DNA of 64,000 nt from CAWJAP01 sp963834365. GTDB lineage: Bacteria > Acidobacteriota > Vicinamibacteria > Vicinamibacterales > Vicinamibacteraceae. The DNA is taken from NCBI GenBank assembly GCA_963834365.1, contig CAWIBS010000027.1, positions 83,610-147,609 of the forward strand, read 5' to 3'. The translations under genes and the position numbers were made by a program. This document shows, piece by piece, positions 19,205 through 31,124 of the stretch; within the stretch, counting starts at the first letter, position 1; every line of letters starts with the position of its first letter. Under the pieces are notes generated by a model. It was not told the DNA's origin. It saw only the letters and a list, made by a program, of their open reading frames with translations, and made no database searches.

Positions 19205-20010
19205 TGCAGGACGGAGAAGCCCACGACTTCGAACACGTTGAAGAGCGCGTGACTGACGGCCGGCGCGACGACGCTGCGGCGCCGCAGATACACCAGACCC
19301 CAGAACGCGCCAAGCAGCGCCGTCACCATCACCGCCGCCCAGCCCTGGAGCGAATGCCCGATGCCGAACACGAGGCTGAACGCGAGGAGTCCCGTCCACG
19401 CTCCGCCCAGCCGCTGCTCGAAGCGATGGAGCACGAACGCGCGCTGCACTTCCTCGCGGACTCCGCCCCCGACGATGCCGACGATGGCAAAGACGACCAG
19501 CCCCGTCGGTGTGCCCAGCAGGGCGGCCAGCGGATTGTCGGGCTGGTGCAGCCAGGGCGCCACCCTGAGGATGACGTGGCCGCTGGCCGCGACCAGCGCG
19601 AAGACGAGCGGCACCAGCAGCGTTCCCAGCATCGCCTCCGCCGTCCAGGCCCGGCGGCCGAACAGCACAGCCGACGCGCGCTCGCCCCCGGCACGGAGAA
19701 AGAGCACGACCAGCCCGACGATCAACACCGAATCGATGAGCGACAGCAGGGCGATGTGCGCGAGCGAGAGCCGCCCCGCGCCGTCACGGGCGGCGACCCC
19801 CGCAATCGTCAGCGTGACGGCGATCAGCACCTGCGTCGGGAACCCCGAGCACAGACAGACTTCGAGGGCTGCGCGCGCCCGGGTCAGTTCGGCAATCGGC
19901 CTCGGGGCGGCGAGTGTCGGCGAAGCGGGGGCGACGTCGGTGCCCAGGGGCAGATCCCGGGATGCGAAGGGGTCCATGCGGTCGGCCAGCGGCGCGGAGG
20001 CGACCGGCAA
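19201..20010 (-). CDS. CPBP-family intramembrane glutamic protease
   Basis: About 269 residues from a TTG at 20010 (GAGG about 10 nt upstream); an ATG at 19977 would give 258. It has seven or so membrane segments. The CPBP (Abi/RCE1) motifs are all present: EEVQRAFVLHRFEQ (motif 1 EExxxR), FGIGHSLQG (motif 2 histidine) and SHALFNVFEVVG (motif 3, H and N). The gene heads the minus-strand polysaccharide run and is coupled to the GT39-like gene. CPBP proteins process membrane or secreted proteins; a link to the glycan genes is only positional. Confidence 0.8.
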   Translation of the reverse strand: MPVASAPLADRMDPFASRDLPLGTDVAPASPTLAAPRPIAELTRARAALEVCLCSGFPTQVLIAVTLTIAGVAARDGAGRLSLAHIALLSLIDSVLIVGLVVLFLRAGGERASAVLFGRRAWTAEAMLGTLLVPLVFALVAASGHVILRVAPWLHQPDNPLAALLGTPTGLVVFAIVGIVGGGVREEVQRAFVLHRFEQRLGGAWTGLLAFSLVFGIGHSLQGWAAVMVTALLGAFWGLVYLRRRSVVAPAVSHALFNVFEVVGFSVLQ

Positions 20011-20042
20011 TGTACCACGGCCTCGAAACCGGGCCGAACGTG

Positions 20043-20105
20043 TCCGATTTGGTCAGGTCTGGTCCGTGGCCAAGAATCCGACTTGGTCAGATCTGGTCCG
20101 TGGCC
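20043..20105. repeat. 29-bp direct repeat, TCCGTGGC family
   Basis: Two 29-bp copies (20043-20071 and 20077-20105) differ at two positions and are separated by 5 bp. Each reads TCCGA-YTTGGTCAG-RTCTGGTCCGTGGCC when joined. The same core words (TCCGTGGC, GATCTTG, CCACGGA) build the arrays at 27754-27970, 29222-29300 and 34165-34210. They lie between the divergent CPBP and NtrC-type genes. The remaining bases of the 20011-20350 gap include an AT-rich promoter-like stretch. Confidence 0.85.
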
Positions 20106-20180
20106 AGAACAAGGTTATCGTCCGGTCTCACCGTGGGCTCAAGAGGCTTTGGTCGGGGCTTGTCCGGGGCTCATAAAGAA

Positions 20181-20210
20181 TGTAAAAAATATACTGTTGA
20201 ATGGTATGCT
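20181..20210 (+). promoter_or_regulatory. Candidate AT-rich promoter upstream of the NtrC-type regulator
   Basis: A sharp drop in GC at about 20170-20210 stands out. TGG-TATGCT at 20202-20210 fits an extended -10 element, with TGTAAA at 20181-20186 as a weak -35 (18-bp spacing). A second TATACT lies at 20190-20195. No sigma-54 TGGCAC...TTGC element was found there. The regulator start codon is 140 nt further down. Confidence 0.35.
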
Positions 20211-20350
20211 AGCCAGAACTTGCACGGTCCGGGTTGCCATCGCGCAATTCGGCACCGTATTCCTGGGTCGGAGTGTGGCCTTTACATTTACAGGCTGCAT
20301 TCCCAACGCGGACCGCGTGCTCCCCGGCGCCCGGACTGCAGGATGGATGC

Positions 20351-21808
20351 ATGCTCGATCTCGATCCGACCGCCGTCGGCGGCGATCCTTCGCCGTCAAT
20401 CCTCGCCGAACGTGTGCTCGTCGTCGAAGACGACCGCTCGACGCGCATGGGACTCACCGAGCTGGTGCGCTCGTGGGGCTACCTTGCCGAGTCGGCGGCG
20501 GACGGGGAGGAGGCGCTCCAAAGGGTCACCACGTTCCGGCCCGGCATCATCGTGTCGGATGTCGTGATGCCGCGCATGGACGGGCTCGCGCTCCTGCGGG
20601 CCCTGCGTGATCAGATGAGCGACATCTCGGTCATCCTGCTCACGGCACAGGGAAGCGTCGAGACCGCGGTCGAAGCCATCAAGGATGGCGCCTACGACTA
20701 CGTCACCAAGCCGGTGGACACCCAGCGGCTGCAGATCCTGATTCAGAAAGCCGCCGAGCGGCAGGAGACGCTGCGTGAGGTGCGCATTCTGCGCCGTCAG
20801 CTCCGCGAGCACGGCAGCTTCGGGCGCATCATCGGGAACACGCCGGCCATCCGGCAGATCTATCGCATCATCGAGCAGGCGGCGCCGACGGCGGCCTCAG
20901 TCCTCATCTGGGGCGAGTCGGGGACTGGCAAGGAGATGGTGGCCCAGACGATCCATCAGCTCAGCCAGCGCGCGACGCAGCCGTTCGTGCCGATCAACTG
21001 CGCGGCGATTCCCGAGACCCTGCTGGAAAGCGAGATCTTCGGTCACGAGAAGGGCGCCTTCACCGGCGCCGTCGAGCGGCGGCAGGGATGCTTCGAGCTG
21101 GCGCATCGCGGCACGCTGTTCATGGACGAGATCGCCGAGATGATGCCGGCGACGCAGGTCAAGCTGCTGCGGGTGCTGCAGGAGCGGAAATTCCGTCGGC
21201 TCGGCGGGCGTCAGGAGCAGGAGGTGGACGTCCGCATCCTCGCCGCGACCAACGTCGATCCGCTCGAAGCCGTACGCCGCGGCAAGCTGCGCGAGGATCT
21301 CTACTACCGGTTGAACGTCTTCGCGATCGAGGTGCCGCCGCTGCGAGACCGGCGCGAGGACATTCCGCTGCTCGTCCAGGCCTTCCTCAACGAGTTCAAC
21401 ACCCGCAACGGGAAGGCCGTGAAGGGCGTGGACCAGGCGGCGATGAAGCTGCTCGAGCACTACACCTGGCCCGGGAACATCCGCGAACTGCGCAACGTCA
21501 TCGAGCGTGCGACGATTCTCGCGGGCGGCGACCTGATCGAGACGTCGCACCTGCCGCCGTCGTTGACGCAGGCGCGCCGGGAGGAGCCGTCGGCGTCGGT
21601 CGTGCTGACGCCCGGCATGACAGTGGACGAAGCCGAGACGCGTCTGATCCGACTGACGCTCGAGCACACGCGCGACAACAAGACGCGCGCCGCCGAGATT
21701 CTGGGGATCAGCCTCAAGACGCTCCACAACAAGCTCAATCGCCTGAAGGCCCAGGCCGCCACGACGCTCGGCGGCGGCGACGAGGACAACACCCGGATGG
21801 AGGGGTGA
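20351..21808 (+). CDS. NtrC-family sigma-54-dependent response regulator
   Basis: 485 residues from ATG 20351 (AGGA about 8 nt upstream). The receiver domain (about 20-135) has acidic residues VVEDD, phospho-acceptor Asp70 (IIVSD) and Lys120. The AAA+ domain has Walker A GESGTGKE at 188-195, the sigma-54 contact loop GAFTGA at 235-240 and Walker B LFMDEIAEM. The C-terminal Fis-type helix-turn-helix (AAEILGISLKTLHNKLNRL) binds enhancer DNA. It activates RNA polymerase-sigma-54 when phosphorylated, most likely by the histidine kinase encoded next. Its targets are not visible in this window. Confidence 0.93.
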   Translation: MLDLDPTAVGGDPSPSILAERVLVVEDDRSTRMGLTELVRSWGYLAESAADGEEALQRVTTFRPGIIVSDVVMPRMDGLALLRALRDQMSDISVILLTAQGSVETAVEAIKDGAYDYVTKPVDTQRLQILIQKAAERQETLREVRILRRQLREHGSFGRIIGNTPAIRQIYRIIEQAAPTAASVLIWGESGTGKEMVAQTIHQLSQRATQPFVPINCAAIPETLLESEIFGHEKGAFTGAVERRQGCFELAHRGTLFMDEIAEMMPATQVKLLRVLQERKFRRLGGRQEQEVDVRILAATNVDPLEAVRRGKLREDLYYRLNVFAIEVPPLRDRREDIPLLVQAFLNEFNTRNGKAVKGVDQAAMKLLEHYTWPGNIRELRNVIERATILAGGDLIETSHLPPSLTQARREEPSASVVLTPGMTVDEAETRLIRLTLEHTRDNKTRAAEILGISLKTLHNKLNRLKAQAATTLGGGDEDNTRMEG

Positions 21809-21825
21809 ATGGCAGCGACCAGTGA

Positions 21826-21896
21826 CCAGCTACCAGCGACGGCAATGTGCCGGGTGCCGCCGCCCCAGGACGTGGTCGCGCGCCGCTGGTAGCTGG
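21826..21896. repeat. 13-bp perfect inverted repeat before the histidine kinase start
   Basis: CCAGCTACCAGCG at 21826-21838 pairs perfectly with CGCTGGTAGCTGG at 21884-21896, two bases before the ATG at 21899. The left arm sits in a CTACCAG/GACCAG low-complexity stretch related to the block at 16.36 kb. Folding would occupy the ribosome-binding region, as no Shine-Dalgarno sequence is visible outside the arm. Confidence 0.8.
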
Positions 21897-21898
21897 CC

Positions 21899-23780
21899 AT
21901 GCGCCTCAGCATCAAGGCCAAGCAGGTCGCCGGTGTCGTCGTGCTGGTGGCGCTGGCCGTGACGGCCTTGAGCGTCAGCTATGCGGGGCTGCTCGCGCGG
22001 GCGCTGCTGAGCGAGAGCCAGGCGCGGGCGGAGATGCTGACGAATTTCATCTTCGAGCGCTCCCAGCGCGTCATCACGTCCAGGGATCTCGCCTACCAGG
22101 CGCTGAAGGAAGATCCGGCCCTCCGCTCGCTCCTCGAGTCGAGCCTCGCCTACTCGAAACACGTCACCTACGCGACCATCGTCGATCCGCACAACACGGC
22201 AATCGTGCACAGTTCGCCGGTGCTGGAGGGGCAGACGCTCGAAGCGCAGCCGGCGCTCGAGCCCCTGCTCGCGGAGCCGCCCTGGCGGCAGCTCGGGGCG
22301 ATCTATGAGGATCGCACCTTCGAAGTGAGCCAGCGGCTGCTGCTAGGGGACGCCAGCGCGCAGTTCGGCTGGATTCGCATCGGCGTCTCGACGACGCTGA
22401 TCTGGGAAGACGTGCTGGATGCGCTGATGCAAGCGCTGTATCTCGGCCTGGGCGCGCTGGGAATCTCGACGCTCGTGGCGCTGCTGCTGGCGCAGTGGAC
22501 CCTGAAGCCCGTGCACGTGCTGCAGAGCGGGTTTGCGCGGCTCGGCCGCGGCGAGTTCGACGTCAAGCTGGATCTGCCGCCCGGCGACGAGTTCAGCGAG
22601 CTCGGTGCCTCGTTCAACAAGCTGAGCGCCGAGCTCTCCACCGTGCGTACCCAGATTGCGACCGGCCAGGCCGCACCCCTCGAGTCAGTCGTCGATCGGC
22701 TGCAGGATGCGGTGGCGATGGTCAATCCCGAGGGAGTCGTCGTGTTCGCGAACGCCGCGATTCGCACGTCGCTGCCCGACGCCGCTCCCGGGTCGTCGCT
22801 GGCGGCGTGGCCCGCTGGGCATCCCTACCGGCAGATCGTCGATCGCGCGGTGACGACCCGGCAGTCGCAAGGTCCACTGTCGCAGCGGGTGCGTGTGGCG
22901 GGCGAAGACGACGAGACCGAGCAGTGGCTGATGGCCCACGTCATCGAGCAGAGCGATCGGCGCTTCATGGGGGTGATGCTGGTCGCCCGTGATCTCGGCT
23001 ACATCAGCCAGATGCAATCGACGCTGCGCTACTCGCGCAAGGCCGCGTCACTGGGGCGGTTGCTCGCGGGCGTGGCGCACGAGGTGAAGAACCCGCTGAA
23101 CGCGATGACGATCCACCTCGAGCTGCTCAAGCAGAAGCTGCGCGGCGTGCAGGCCGCCAGACCGGCCACGCAGGGCGGACTCGCGCTGGCGACCGAAACC
23201 GCGACGCCGTCGAGCGTCACGGTGGAGGTGCCGGCAGTCTTGAAGCACGTGACGCTCATCGGGTCCGAGATCAAGCGGCTCGACGAGGTCGTCCAGGGCT
23301 TCCTCAAGTTCAGCCGTCCGGAGGAGCTCAAGCTCGAGCCCCTGGATCTCGGCGCGATGGTGGCCGATGTGGTGGAGGTCGTCGAGCCGCAGGCGCGGGC
23401 GGGCGGGGTGACGCCGGTGGCGTCGTGCCCGGCGGACCTGCCGCGCGTCAGTGCCGACCCGCCGTTGCTGCGACAGGCGCTGCTCAATCTGGCGCTCAAC
23501 GCCGTGCAGGCGATGCCACAGGGCGGAGCGTTGCACTTCACCGCCGCCCGGGCCCCCGACCGCCAGGTGTCGCTCGAGGTGCGGGATACGGGGGTCGGAA
23601 TCGCGCCCGACCATCTCGCCCGGATCTTCGACTTGTACTTCACGACCAAGGAAGAGGGCAGCGGCATCGGCCTGTCGATGGTCTATCGCACAATTCAGCT
23701 CCACGACGGCAGCATCGAAGTCACAATCGACCCCGGGTCACGGGACGACGTTTCTCATCAGGTTGCCGCAGGCAGGTTGA
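21899..23780 (+). CDS. Membrane sensor histidine kinase (NtrB-like), frameshift near the 3' end
   Basis: Two membrane segments (residues 9-34 and about 178-200) frame a periplasmic sensor region; a HAMP-like linker (LKPVHVLQSGFARLGRGEFD), a PAS-like segment and the kinase core follow. The phospho-acceptor is His394 in GVAHEVKNPLNAM. The ATP-binding domain shows NLALNAVQAMP (N box), DTGVGIAPDHL (G1) and EGSGIGLSMVY (G2). The frame breaks near 23730-23745; the expected end PGHGTTFLIRLPQAG is in the next frame and stops at 23780. It sits after the response regulator as a two-component pair. The signal sensed is unknown. Confidence 0.88.
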
Positions 23781-23850
23781 GCCCGGTCGAGCGTCCGGGC
23801 CTCGGTCAGCCTGGCGCACGACGCGTCTCGACTTCGACTGCAAACTCGCC

Positions 23851-24463
23851 ATGCTCCTGCGTACACGTTGGCTTGCGCGTCTGGCGCTCGTGCCCGTCGC
23901 TGGCATGTGCCTGCTGGCAGGCGTTGGCTGCGTGAAGCCGGTGGTGGCGGCTGCGCCCGAGCCGCCGCCGCTCGCGGTGCCCAGCGTGCCTCCGCGCCTG
24001 GTAGGCCCGGTCGTGGTCGAAGAGGCGCCGCCCGAGCGGGTGGCGACCGCGCCCGAGCCGGCGGCAACGCGTCCGACGACCCGCCCACGCCAGGCCCGCC
24101 CGGCGGCTGGCGACAATGGCAGCGCCAGGCCCGAGGGGCAGAATGCGGACGGACGGACCGAGGCGCCGGTCGAACCGGCCGCCTCGGCCGCCGATCCCGG
24201 CCCCGGTCCGCTGCTCCGGACGCCCGAGACGGCCGACAACACCGAGGCCGTCCGTCGCGTGCGCGAAATCATGGCGAGAGCTCAGCAGAACCTCTCGAGG
24301 GTGAACCCGCAGCACGCTGTCGCGCGGCGCCAGGGCGAACCACGACAACGCCTCCCGTTACATCAATCAGGCCGACGGCGCGCTGAAGACCGGCCGGCTC
24401 GACTATGCCAAGTTCCTGGCCGAGAAGGCCGAGACGCTCTCCGGCAGCCTGCTCAAAAGATAG
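23851..24463 (+). CDS. Putative lipoprotein, proline/alanine-rich, frameshifted
   Basis: A signal sequence (MLLRTRWLARLALVPVAGMC) runs into LLAGVGC, a weak lipobox with glycine at -3. A long Pro/Ala/Glu linker follows, then a conserved-looking helical end: ADNTEAVRRVREIMARAQQN, and in the next frame NASRYINQADGALKTGRL and KFLAEKAETLSGSLLKR. The 613-nt span is one base over a multiple of three, placing one indel near 24320-24330. The helical end resembles tetratricopeptide or DUF4398-like segments in envelope lipoproteins. It follows the kinase by 70 nt and may be an accessory of that system. Confidence 0.6.
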
Positions 24464-24484
24464 GCGTCAGGCCTCAGGCGCCAG
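24464..24484. repeat. Short heptamer array, GCCTCAG family
   Basis: Three 7-bp units, GCGTCAG, GCCTCAG and GCGCCAG, begin directly after the lipoprotein stop codon. The family matches the ATCAGGC/GTCAGGC array at 53.79 kb. The rest of the 24485-24690 gap holds no gene or strong hairpin that I can support. Confidence 0.65.
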
Positions 24485-24694
24485 GGCTTCTGAGGTCACG
24501 CCGCGGTCGAGGCCGGGGCACAGGGGCCCGCAGGCGCTAGGGAAGCATGGGCTGGTCCTGTGGAGCTTAGGCAAGTCGCAGAGGATCCCGAAGCTGCACC
24601 CGGATGCCTGCTGCCTGAGGCCTGCCTGGGCCGCTGAAGCCCTGTATTTAGCGTTCGCCCTAACTTCCGTCCCCAAGATATAGTGGGATCAGGC

Positions 24695-24723
24695 TTGACA
24701 TCGCGCTGTTACAGGCGCACTAT
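24695..24723 (+). promoter_or_regulatory. Candidate sigma-70-type promoter for nrdJ
   Basis: A perfect TTGACA at 24695-24700 is followed after 17 bp by CACTAT (24718-24723), a half-matching -10. The start codon lies 160 nt downstream, leaving a long leader. No B12-riboswitch B12-box was recognised in that leader. Confidence 0.45.
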
Positions 24724-24884
24724 TTCGCCCGCGGATTCTCGCGTATTTTTTCAGGTGCAGGCTCTCCCAGCGCAGCGCCCGGACAGTCACGGGCGCCGCA
24801 TCTTGAATGCGTGCGCGGTTGTTTTTTTGGAGATCAGGGGGACGGTCCGTGGGGGCGCGGGCGGTCTCCGGGATTGGGGGGACG

Positions 24885-27753
<2,869 letters not shown>

Positions 27754-27970
27754 CCACGGGCCACGGATAAGAGCCACGGAAAGAGCCACTGACAAGATCT
27801 GGAAAGCCACGGAGAGATCTGGGCCACGGATAAGATCTGACAAGAGCGGATGATTCGATATCTGATCTTGTCGATTTTGTCCGCGGCTTTTTATCGGATC
27901 TTGTCCGTGGCTTTCTTATCGGACCTTGTCCGTGGCTTCGTGTCCGATCTTGTCCGTGGCTTCCGTGGCT
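27754..27970. repeat. Large inverted array of CCACGGA / TCCGTGG units between convergent genes
   Basis: The left half (27754-27845) holds repeated CCACGGA-TAAGA and AAGATCTG units. The right half (about 27855-27970) holds the complements, such as GATCTTGTCCGTGGC and TATCGGATCTTGTCC, repeated three to four times. The two halves face each other about position 27850 and could fold into a long imperfect hairpin. Placement between convergent nrdJ and the DmpA gene would suit transcription termination. The right half runs into the last codons of the DmpA-like gene. Confidence 0.85.
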
Positions 27971-29214
27971 ATTTTTCGGCCGTAGTCCGCGGCTGGCGAC
28001 CGTATTTCTTCATCGCCGCGATCAGTCGGTCGTGGGGCAGTGCGAACACGCGCATGCCGTCGGCGCCGGTCATGGTCTCCGCGGCGAGCATCGCGTTCAG
28101 AATCGCTTCTTCGGTCGCCTGTACGGTCGCTGAGAAGATCGGGTTGATCCGCTCGTTGGGCAGCATCTCGATGCGGACCACGTCCGCGCTGCGTGCGGCG
28201 TTCGCGTTCGCGGTCGAGAACGCGACGAAGATGTCGCCGGAGCTGTTCTCGCCCTTGCCGCCCATGCGCCCGACCGCGAGTGCCGACCTGGTCACGACGC
28301 GCTGCAGCTGATGCGGCAGGAGCGGCGCATCGGTTGCCACGACGATGATGATCGACCCGGCCCCGTCATCGTCCGGGCGTGGCGTGTCCGGTTGCCCGCA
28401 TCGCGGCCGTCCGGGCCTGACCGCCGGATCCGCAAGCGTGACACACGGCAGCCGGTCCGCGATTTCCTCGCCCACCGGGACGCCGGCGACGCGAAGCTCG
28501 CGGCGTGCGCCGTAGTTGCACTGCACCAGCACACCGACCGTATAGCCGCCCGCGTTCGCCTCGAGGACGCGCGACGCCGAGCCGATGCCGCCCTTGAACC
28601 CGTGACAGATCATCCCGGTGCCGCCGCCCACGTTGCCCTCGGCCACCACCTCGCCTCGCGCGCCGTCGAGGGCGGTGAGCACGTGCGCCGGCTGGACGTG
28701 AAAGCCGTTGATGTCGTTGAGCGACCCGTCGAACGTCTCCGCGACCACCGGCAGGCCCCATGGCTGCATGCCGGGACGCGTGACCTGCCACTGCAGGATG
28801 GCGTCGCGGACCACGCCGACGCTGTGCGTGTTCGTAATGGCCACAGGTCCCTCGAGAATGCCGCTCTCACGCAGCCACGTGGTCCCCGTCATCTCACCGT
28901 TCCCGTTGAGGGTGAACCAGGCGCCGAAGACAGGGTCGCTGGAGCCGCGGCCACGCGGATGCACGACGGTGACACCCGTGCGGACGGGCCCTTTGCCGAC
29001 CTACGAGCCGGCCCTCACCCGAGATGAGCGTCGTGTGGCCGACTTCGACGCCCGGAACATCGGTGACGGCATCGAGGCGCCCGGGCGTCCCGCCGATGAG
29101 CGGGCTGATGCCGAGCTCGCGGGCGCGCGCGTTCGGCGATCCGGCGGGCTGTGCGGCGACGGTCACGACGAGCAGGAGCGCGGCGGCGGTCGTCGCGACG
29201 AGCGGCATGAGCAT
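27969..29214 (-). CDS. P1/DmpA-family aminopeptidase (S58), secreted, frameshifted
   Basis: The ATG at 29214 follows a clear GGAGG (6-nt spacing). A signal peptide (MLMPLVATTAAALLLVVTVA) precedes RELGISPLIGGTPGRLDAVT, the usual start of DmpA enzymes. The autoprocessing and active-site region is intact: GNVGGGTGMICHGFKGGIGSA, where the serine of GSAS is the expected nucleophile. One indel near 28995-29005 breaks the frame (the span is one base over a multiple of three). The family cleaves N-terminal residues or beta-peptides; a periplasmic location is implied. The last codons overlap the repeat array. Confidence 0.85.
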
Positions 29215-29221
29215 GGATGTC

Positions 29222-29300
29222 CTCCAGCCACGGATGGATCCGACACAGGCACGGACGGATCTGAAACGATCAGCCACGGACGAAGATCTGACACGATCGT
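29222..29300. repeat. CCACGGA-family repeats upstream of the DmpA and DinB genes
   Basis: At least three units (AGCCACGGATGGATC, GCACGGACGGATCTG, AGCCACGGACGAAGATCTG) occur between divergent genes. They belong to the same family as 20043-20105, 27754-27970 and 34165-34210. The first unit starts 8 nt upstream of the DmpA start codon, next to its GGAGG. The rest of the gap up to 29410 carries only the DinB ribosome-binding site. Confidence 0.75.
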
Positions 29301-29410
29301 CGAAGCCGAATGCCAGCGTATGCTTGCGTATCTCGCGGGCGGCGGACGCTGGCCGTTGCCGGGTTGACGTACGGGCCGGAGCTCGCAGGTCGCACACGAA
29401 GGAGTTGACT

Positions 29411-29896
29411 ATGGACCCTCGAATCGGGGCACTGTCGCACATCCTGCGGCTGAACACGCGGCTGTTCCGCAACTGCCTGGACGGCGTGAGCGACGAGCAG
29501 GTGCACGCACGTCCCTCCGCGTCAACGAACAGCCTCGGGTTCGTCGCTGCCCACCTGGTCAATTCCCGCTTCTTCCTGCTGCGCACGCTGGGCGTCGAGC
29601 TGGCGAATCCGCTGTCGCCGCTCCTGGCCAACGCGCGCGGCATCGACGAACTGACGGAGAGGATCCCGCTCGACACGCTGGCCGACGGATGGACCACCGC
29701 CTCGCACGCGTTGCGTGACCGGCTCGAGGCGATCACGGGCGCCGAGCTCGACGCGACCTTCGAGACGCGGCTGCCAGGGCCGGAAAAGACCGTGCTGGGC
29801 ACCCTGACGTTCCTCGCTCAGCACGACAGCTATCACGTCGGCCAGCTGGCGCTGCTCAGGAAATACGTCGGTCTGCCGGCGATGAAGTACGGATGA
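29411..29896 (+). CDS. DinB-superfamily protein
   Basis: 161 residues; AAGGAG lies 6 nt before the ATG. It is a four-helix-bundle DinB-like protein: the histidine in LGFVAAHLVNSRFF and the HDSYH pair in FLAQHDSYHVGQLALLRKYV give the three-His metal site of the family. Such proteins include bacillithiol or mycothiol S-transferases and many of unknown role. The stop codon overlaps the next start (ATGA), so it is coupled to the GNAT gene. A thiol-transferase or detoxification role is possible but not shown. Confidence 0.8.
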   Translation: MDPRIGALSHILRLNTRLFRNCLDGVSDEQVHARPSASTNSLGFVAAHLVNSRFFLLRTLGVELANPLSPLLANARGIDELTERIPLDTLADGWTTASHALRDRLEAITGAELDATFETRLPGPEKTVLGTLTFLAQHDSYHVGQLALLRKYVGLPAMKYG

Positions 29897-30678
29897 GGTT
29901 TTATGTACCAGTCAGACCGTCCAACCTCTCGCGTGTGACCGTCGTGCGCATCGAGACGCGTCGCGCGGAATACCAGGATGTTGAGCCGATGCGCGGCCTG
30001 TACCGCCAGGAGTTCGACTGCCAGATCATCCACGACTCGATCCTGGCTCGGGGCATGGCCGACCCGTACCTCATCCTGGCCGGTGGACGGGTGGCCGGGT
30101 ACGGCGGTGTCTGGAACCGGTTCGATGTCGGCCGCGTGATGGAGTTCTATACCCTGCCGCACCTCCGCGCCATCGCGCCGGCGATGTTTCGCGAGTTCGT
30201 GGCCGTCAGCCAGGCGACGAGCATCGAGGCGCAGACCAACATGCCGCTGATGCTCCTGATACTGCTGGACTTCGCGACCGCCGTGAGGAGCGAGAACGTG
30301 CTGTTCGAGGATGCCTTCGTCACGAACCTGCCGTGCCCCTCCGGCGTCTTCCGCGCGTCGGTGCCTGAGGATCAGGGTAAGGGACCCGAAGGCGAGTGGG
30401 TCGTCGAGTGCGATGCGGCCGTCGTGGCAGCGGGCGGATTCCTGTGCCACTACAACCCGCCGTACGGCGATGTCTACATGGCTGTTACAGAGGCCGAACG
30501 TCGCAAGGGCTTCGGCAGCTACATCGTCCAGGAGATCAAGCGCGTCTGCTACGAAGCCGGCCGCCGCCCCGCGGCCCGCTGCAACGCGACGAACGCCGTG
30601 TCCCGCCGGACGCTCGAGAAAGCGGGATTCCTGCCGTGCGGCCGCCTGCTCGCCGGCGACCTCGTACGTCCTGCCTGA
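29893..30678 (+). CDS. GNAT-family N-acetyltransferase
   Basis: 261 residues. The C-terminal half carries the acetyl-CoA fold: VYMAVTEAERRKGFGSYIVQ with the R/Q-x-x-G-x-G/A-type RRKGFG loop, then CNATNAVSRRTLEKAGFLPC, a usual GNAT ending. The N-terminal half, with EYQDVEPMRGLYRQEFDCQI, is atypical and may be a degenerate second GNAT domain. The ATG overlaps the DinB stop (ATGA). A GTG a few codons downstream is possible. The substrate is unknown. Confidence 0.8.
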   Translation: MRFYVPVRPSNLSRVTVVRIETRRAEYQDVEPMRGLYRQEFDCQIIHDSILARGMADPYLILAGGRVAGYGGVWNRFDVGRVMEFYTLPHLRAIAPAMFREFVAVSQATSIEAQTNMPLMLLILLDFATAVRSENVLFEDAFVTNLPCPSGVFRASVPEDQGKGPEGEWVVECDAAVVAAGGFLCHYNPPYGDVYMAVTEAERRKGFGSYIVQEIKRVCYEAGRRPAARCNATNAVSRRTLEKAGFLPCGRLLAGDLVRPA

Positions 30679-30680
30679 CC

Positions 30681-30727
30681 GTCCGCCCAGTCGCCCAGTC
30701 CCCAGTCGCCCAGTCCCCCACCGCCCC
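30681..30727. repeat. CCCAGTC heptamer array (STRR-like)
   Basis: Four CCCAGTC units, spaced 7-8 bp (30686, 30694, 30701, 30709), start just after the GNAT stop and run into CCCCACC. CCCCAGT-type heptamers are a known STRR family of heterocystous cyanobacteria, so the resemblance is close in both unit and period. The remaining 40 nt up to 30768 are unremarkable. Confidence 0.85.
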
Positions 30728-30768
30728 GTGTCTGTTCAGCCCCGCCTCCCCGCGCGTTTACAGATGAC

Positions 30769-31041
30769 ATGAGCGAAGGCGCCATTGGCTTCCTCATTCT
30801 CGTCACCATCAGCGTGGTGACCGCGTTCATCGCCCATTGCCTCGATCGCCGCATCGTCCGCGCCTCCATCATCTCGGTGGTGGTCGCGACGGTCCTCTTC
30901 CACACGGCGGCCTACCTCCATCAGGGCTACGTGGACCCCATGCTGCCCATCGCCGTTGTCGTCGGCGGCGCGGTCTCGTTCGTCATCGCGATCGCGATTG
31001 GCGTCCTCGTCTGGAAGTTCCGTCCCCCCGTTCGCGGCTGA
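30769..31041 (+). CDS. Small three-span membrane protein
   Basis: 90 residues with three hydrophobic segments (GFLILVTISVVTAFIAHCL, ASIISVVVATVLFHTAAYL, MLPIAVVVGGAVSFVIAIAI) and a short basic tail. No family is recognised. An ATG at 30764 is out of frame, and no strong ribosome-binding site is seen. It sits alone between the CCCAGTC array and the SDR gene. Composition is like the neighbouring genes, so it is likely native and coding. Confidence 0.6.
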   Translation: MSEGAIGFLILVTISVVTAFIAHCLDRRIVRASIISVVVATVLFHTAAYLHQGYVDPMLPIAVVVGGAVSFVIAIAIGVLVWKFRPPVRG

Positions 31042-31124
31042 TCCGCCCCGGCCTGCAGCCGCTGCCGCGTGCTCGAGCCTGACATAAGCTGGTCAGGCAG
31101 CGACCGCGAAAAGGGGAGGCCTGC

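Noticed and set aside
24700..24884. Cobalamin riboswitch before nrdJ
   Set aside because: No B12-box or recognisable multi-stem architecture was found; a covariance scan would settle it.
30769..31041. Toxin or holin identity for the small membrane protein
   Set aside because: Three membrane segments alone are not diagnostic and there is no partner gene.
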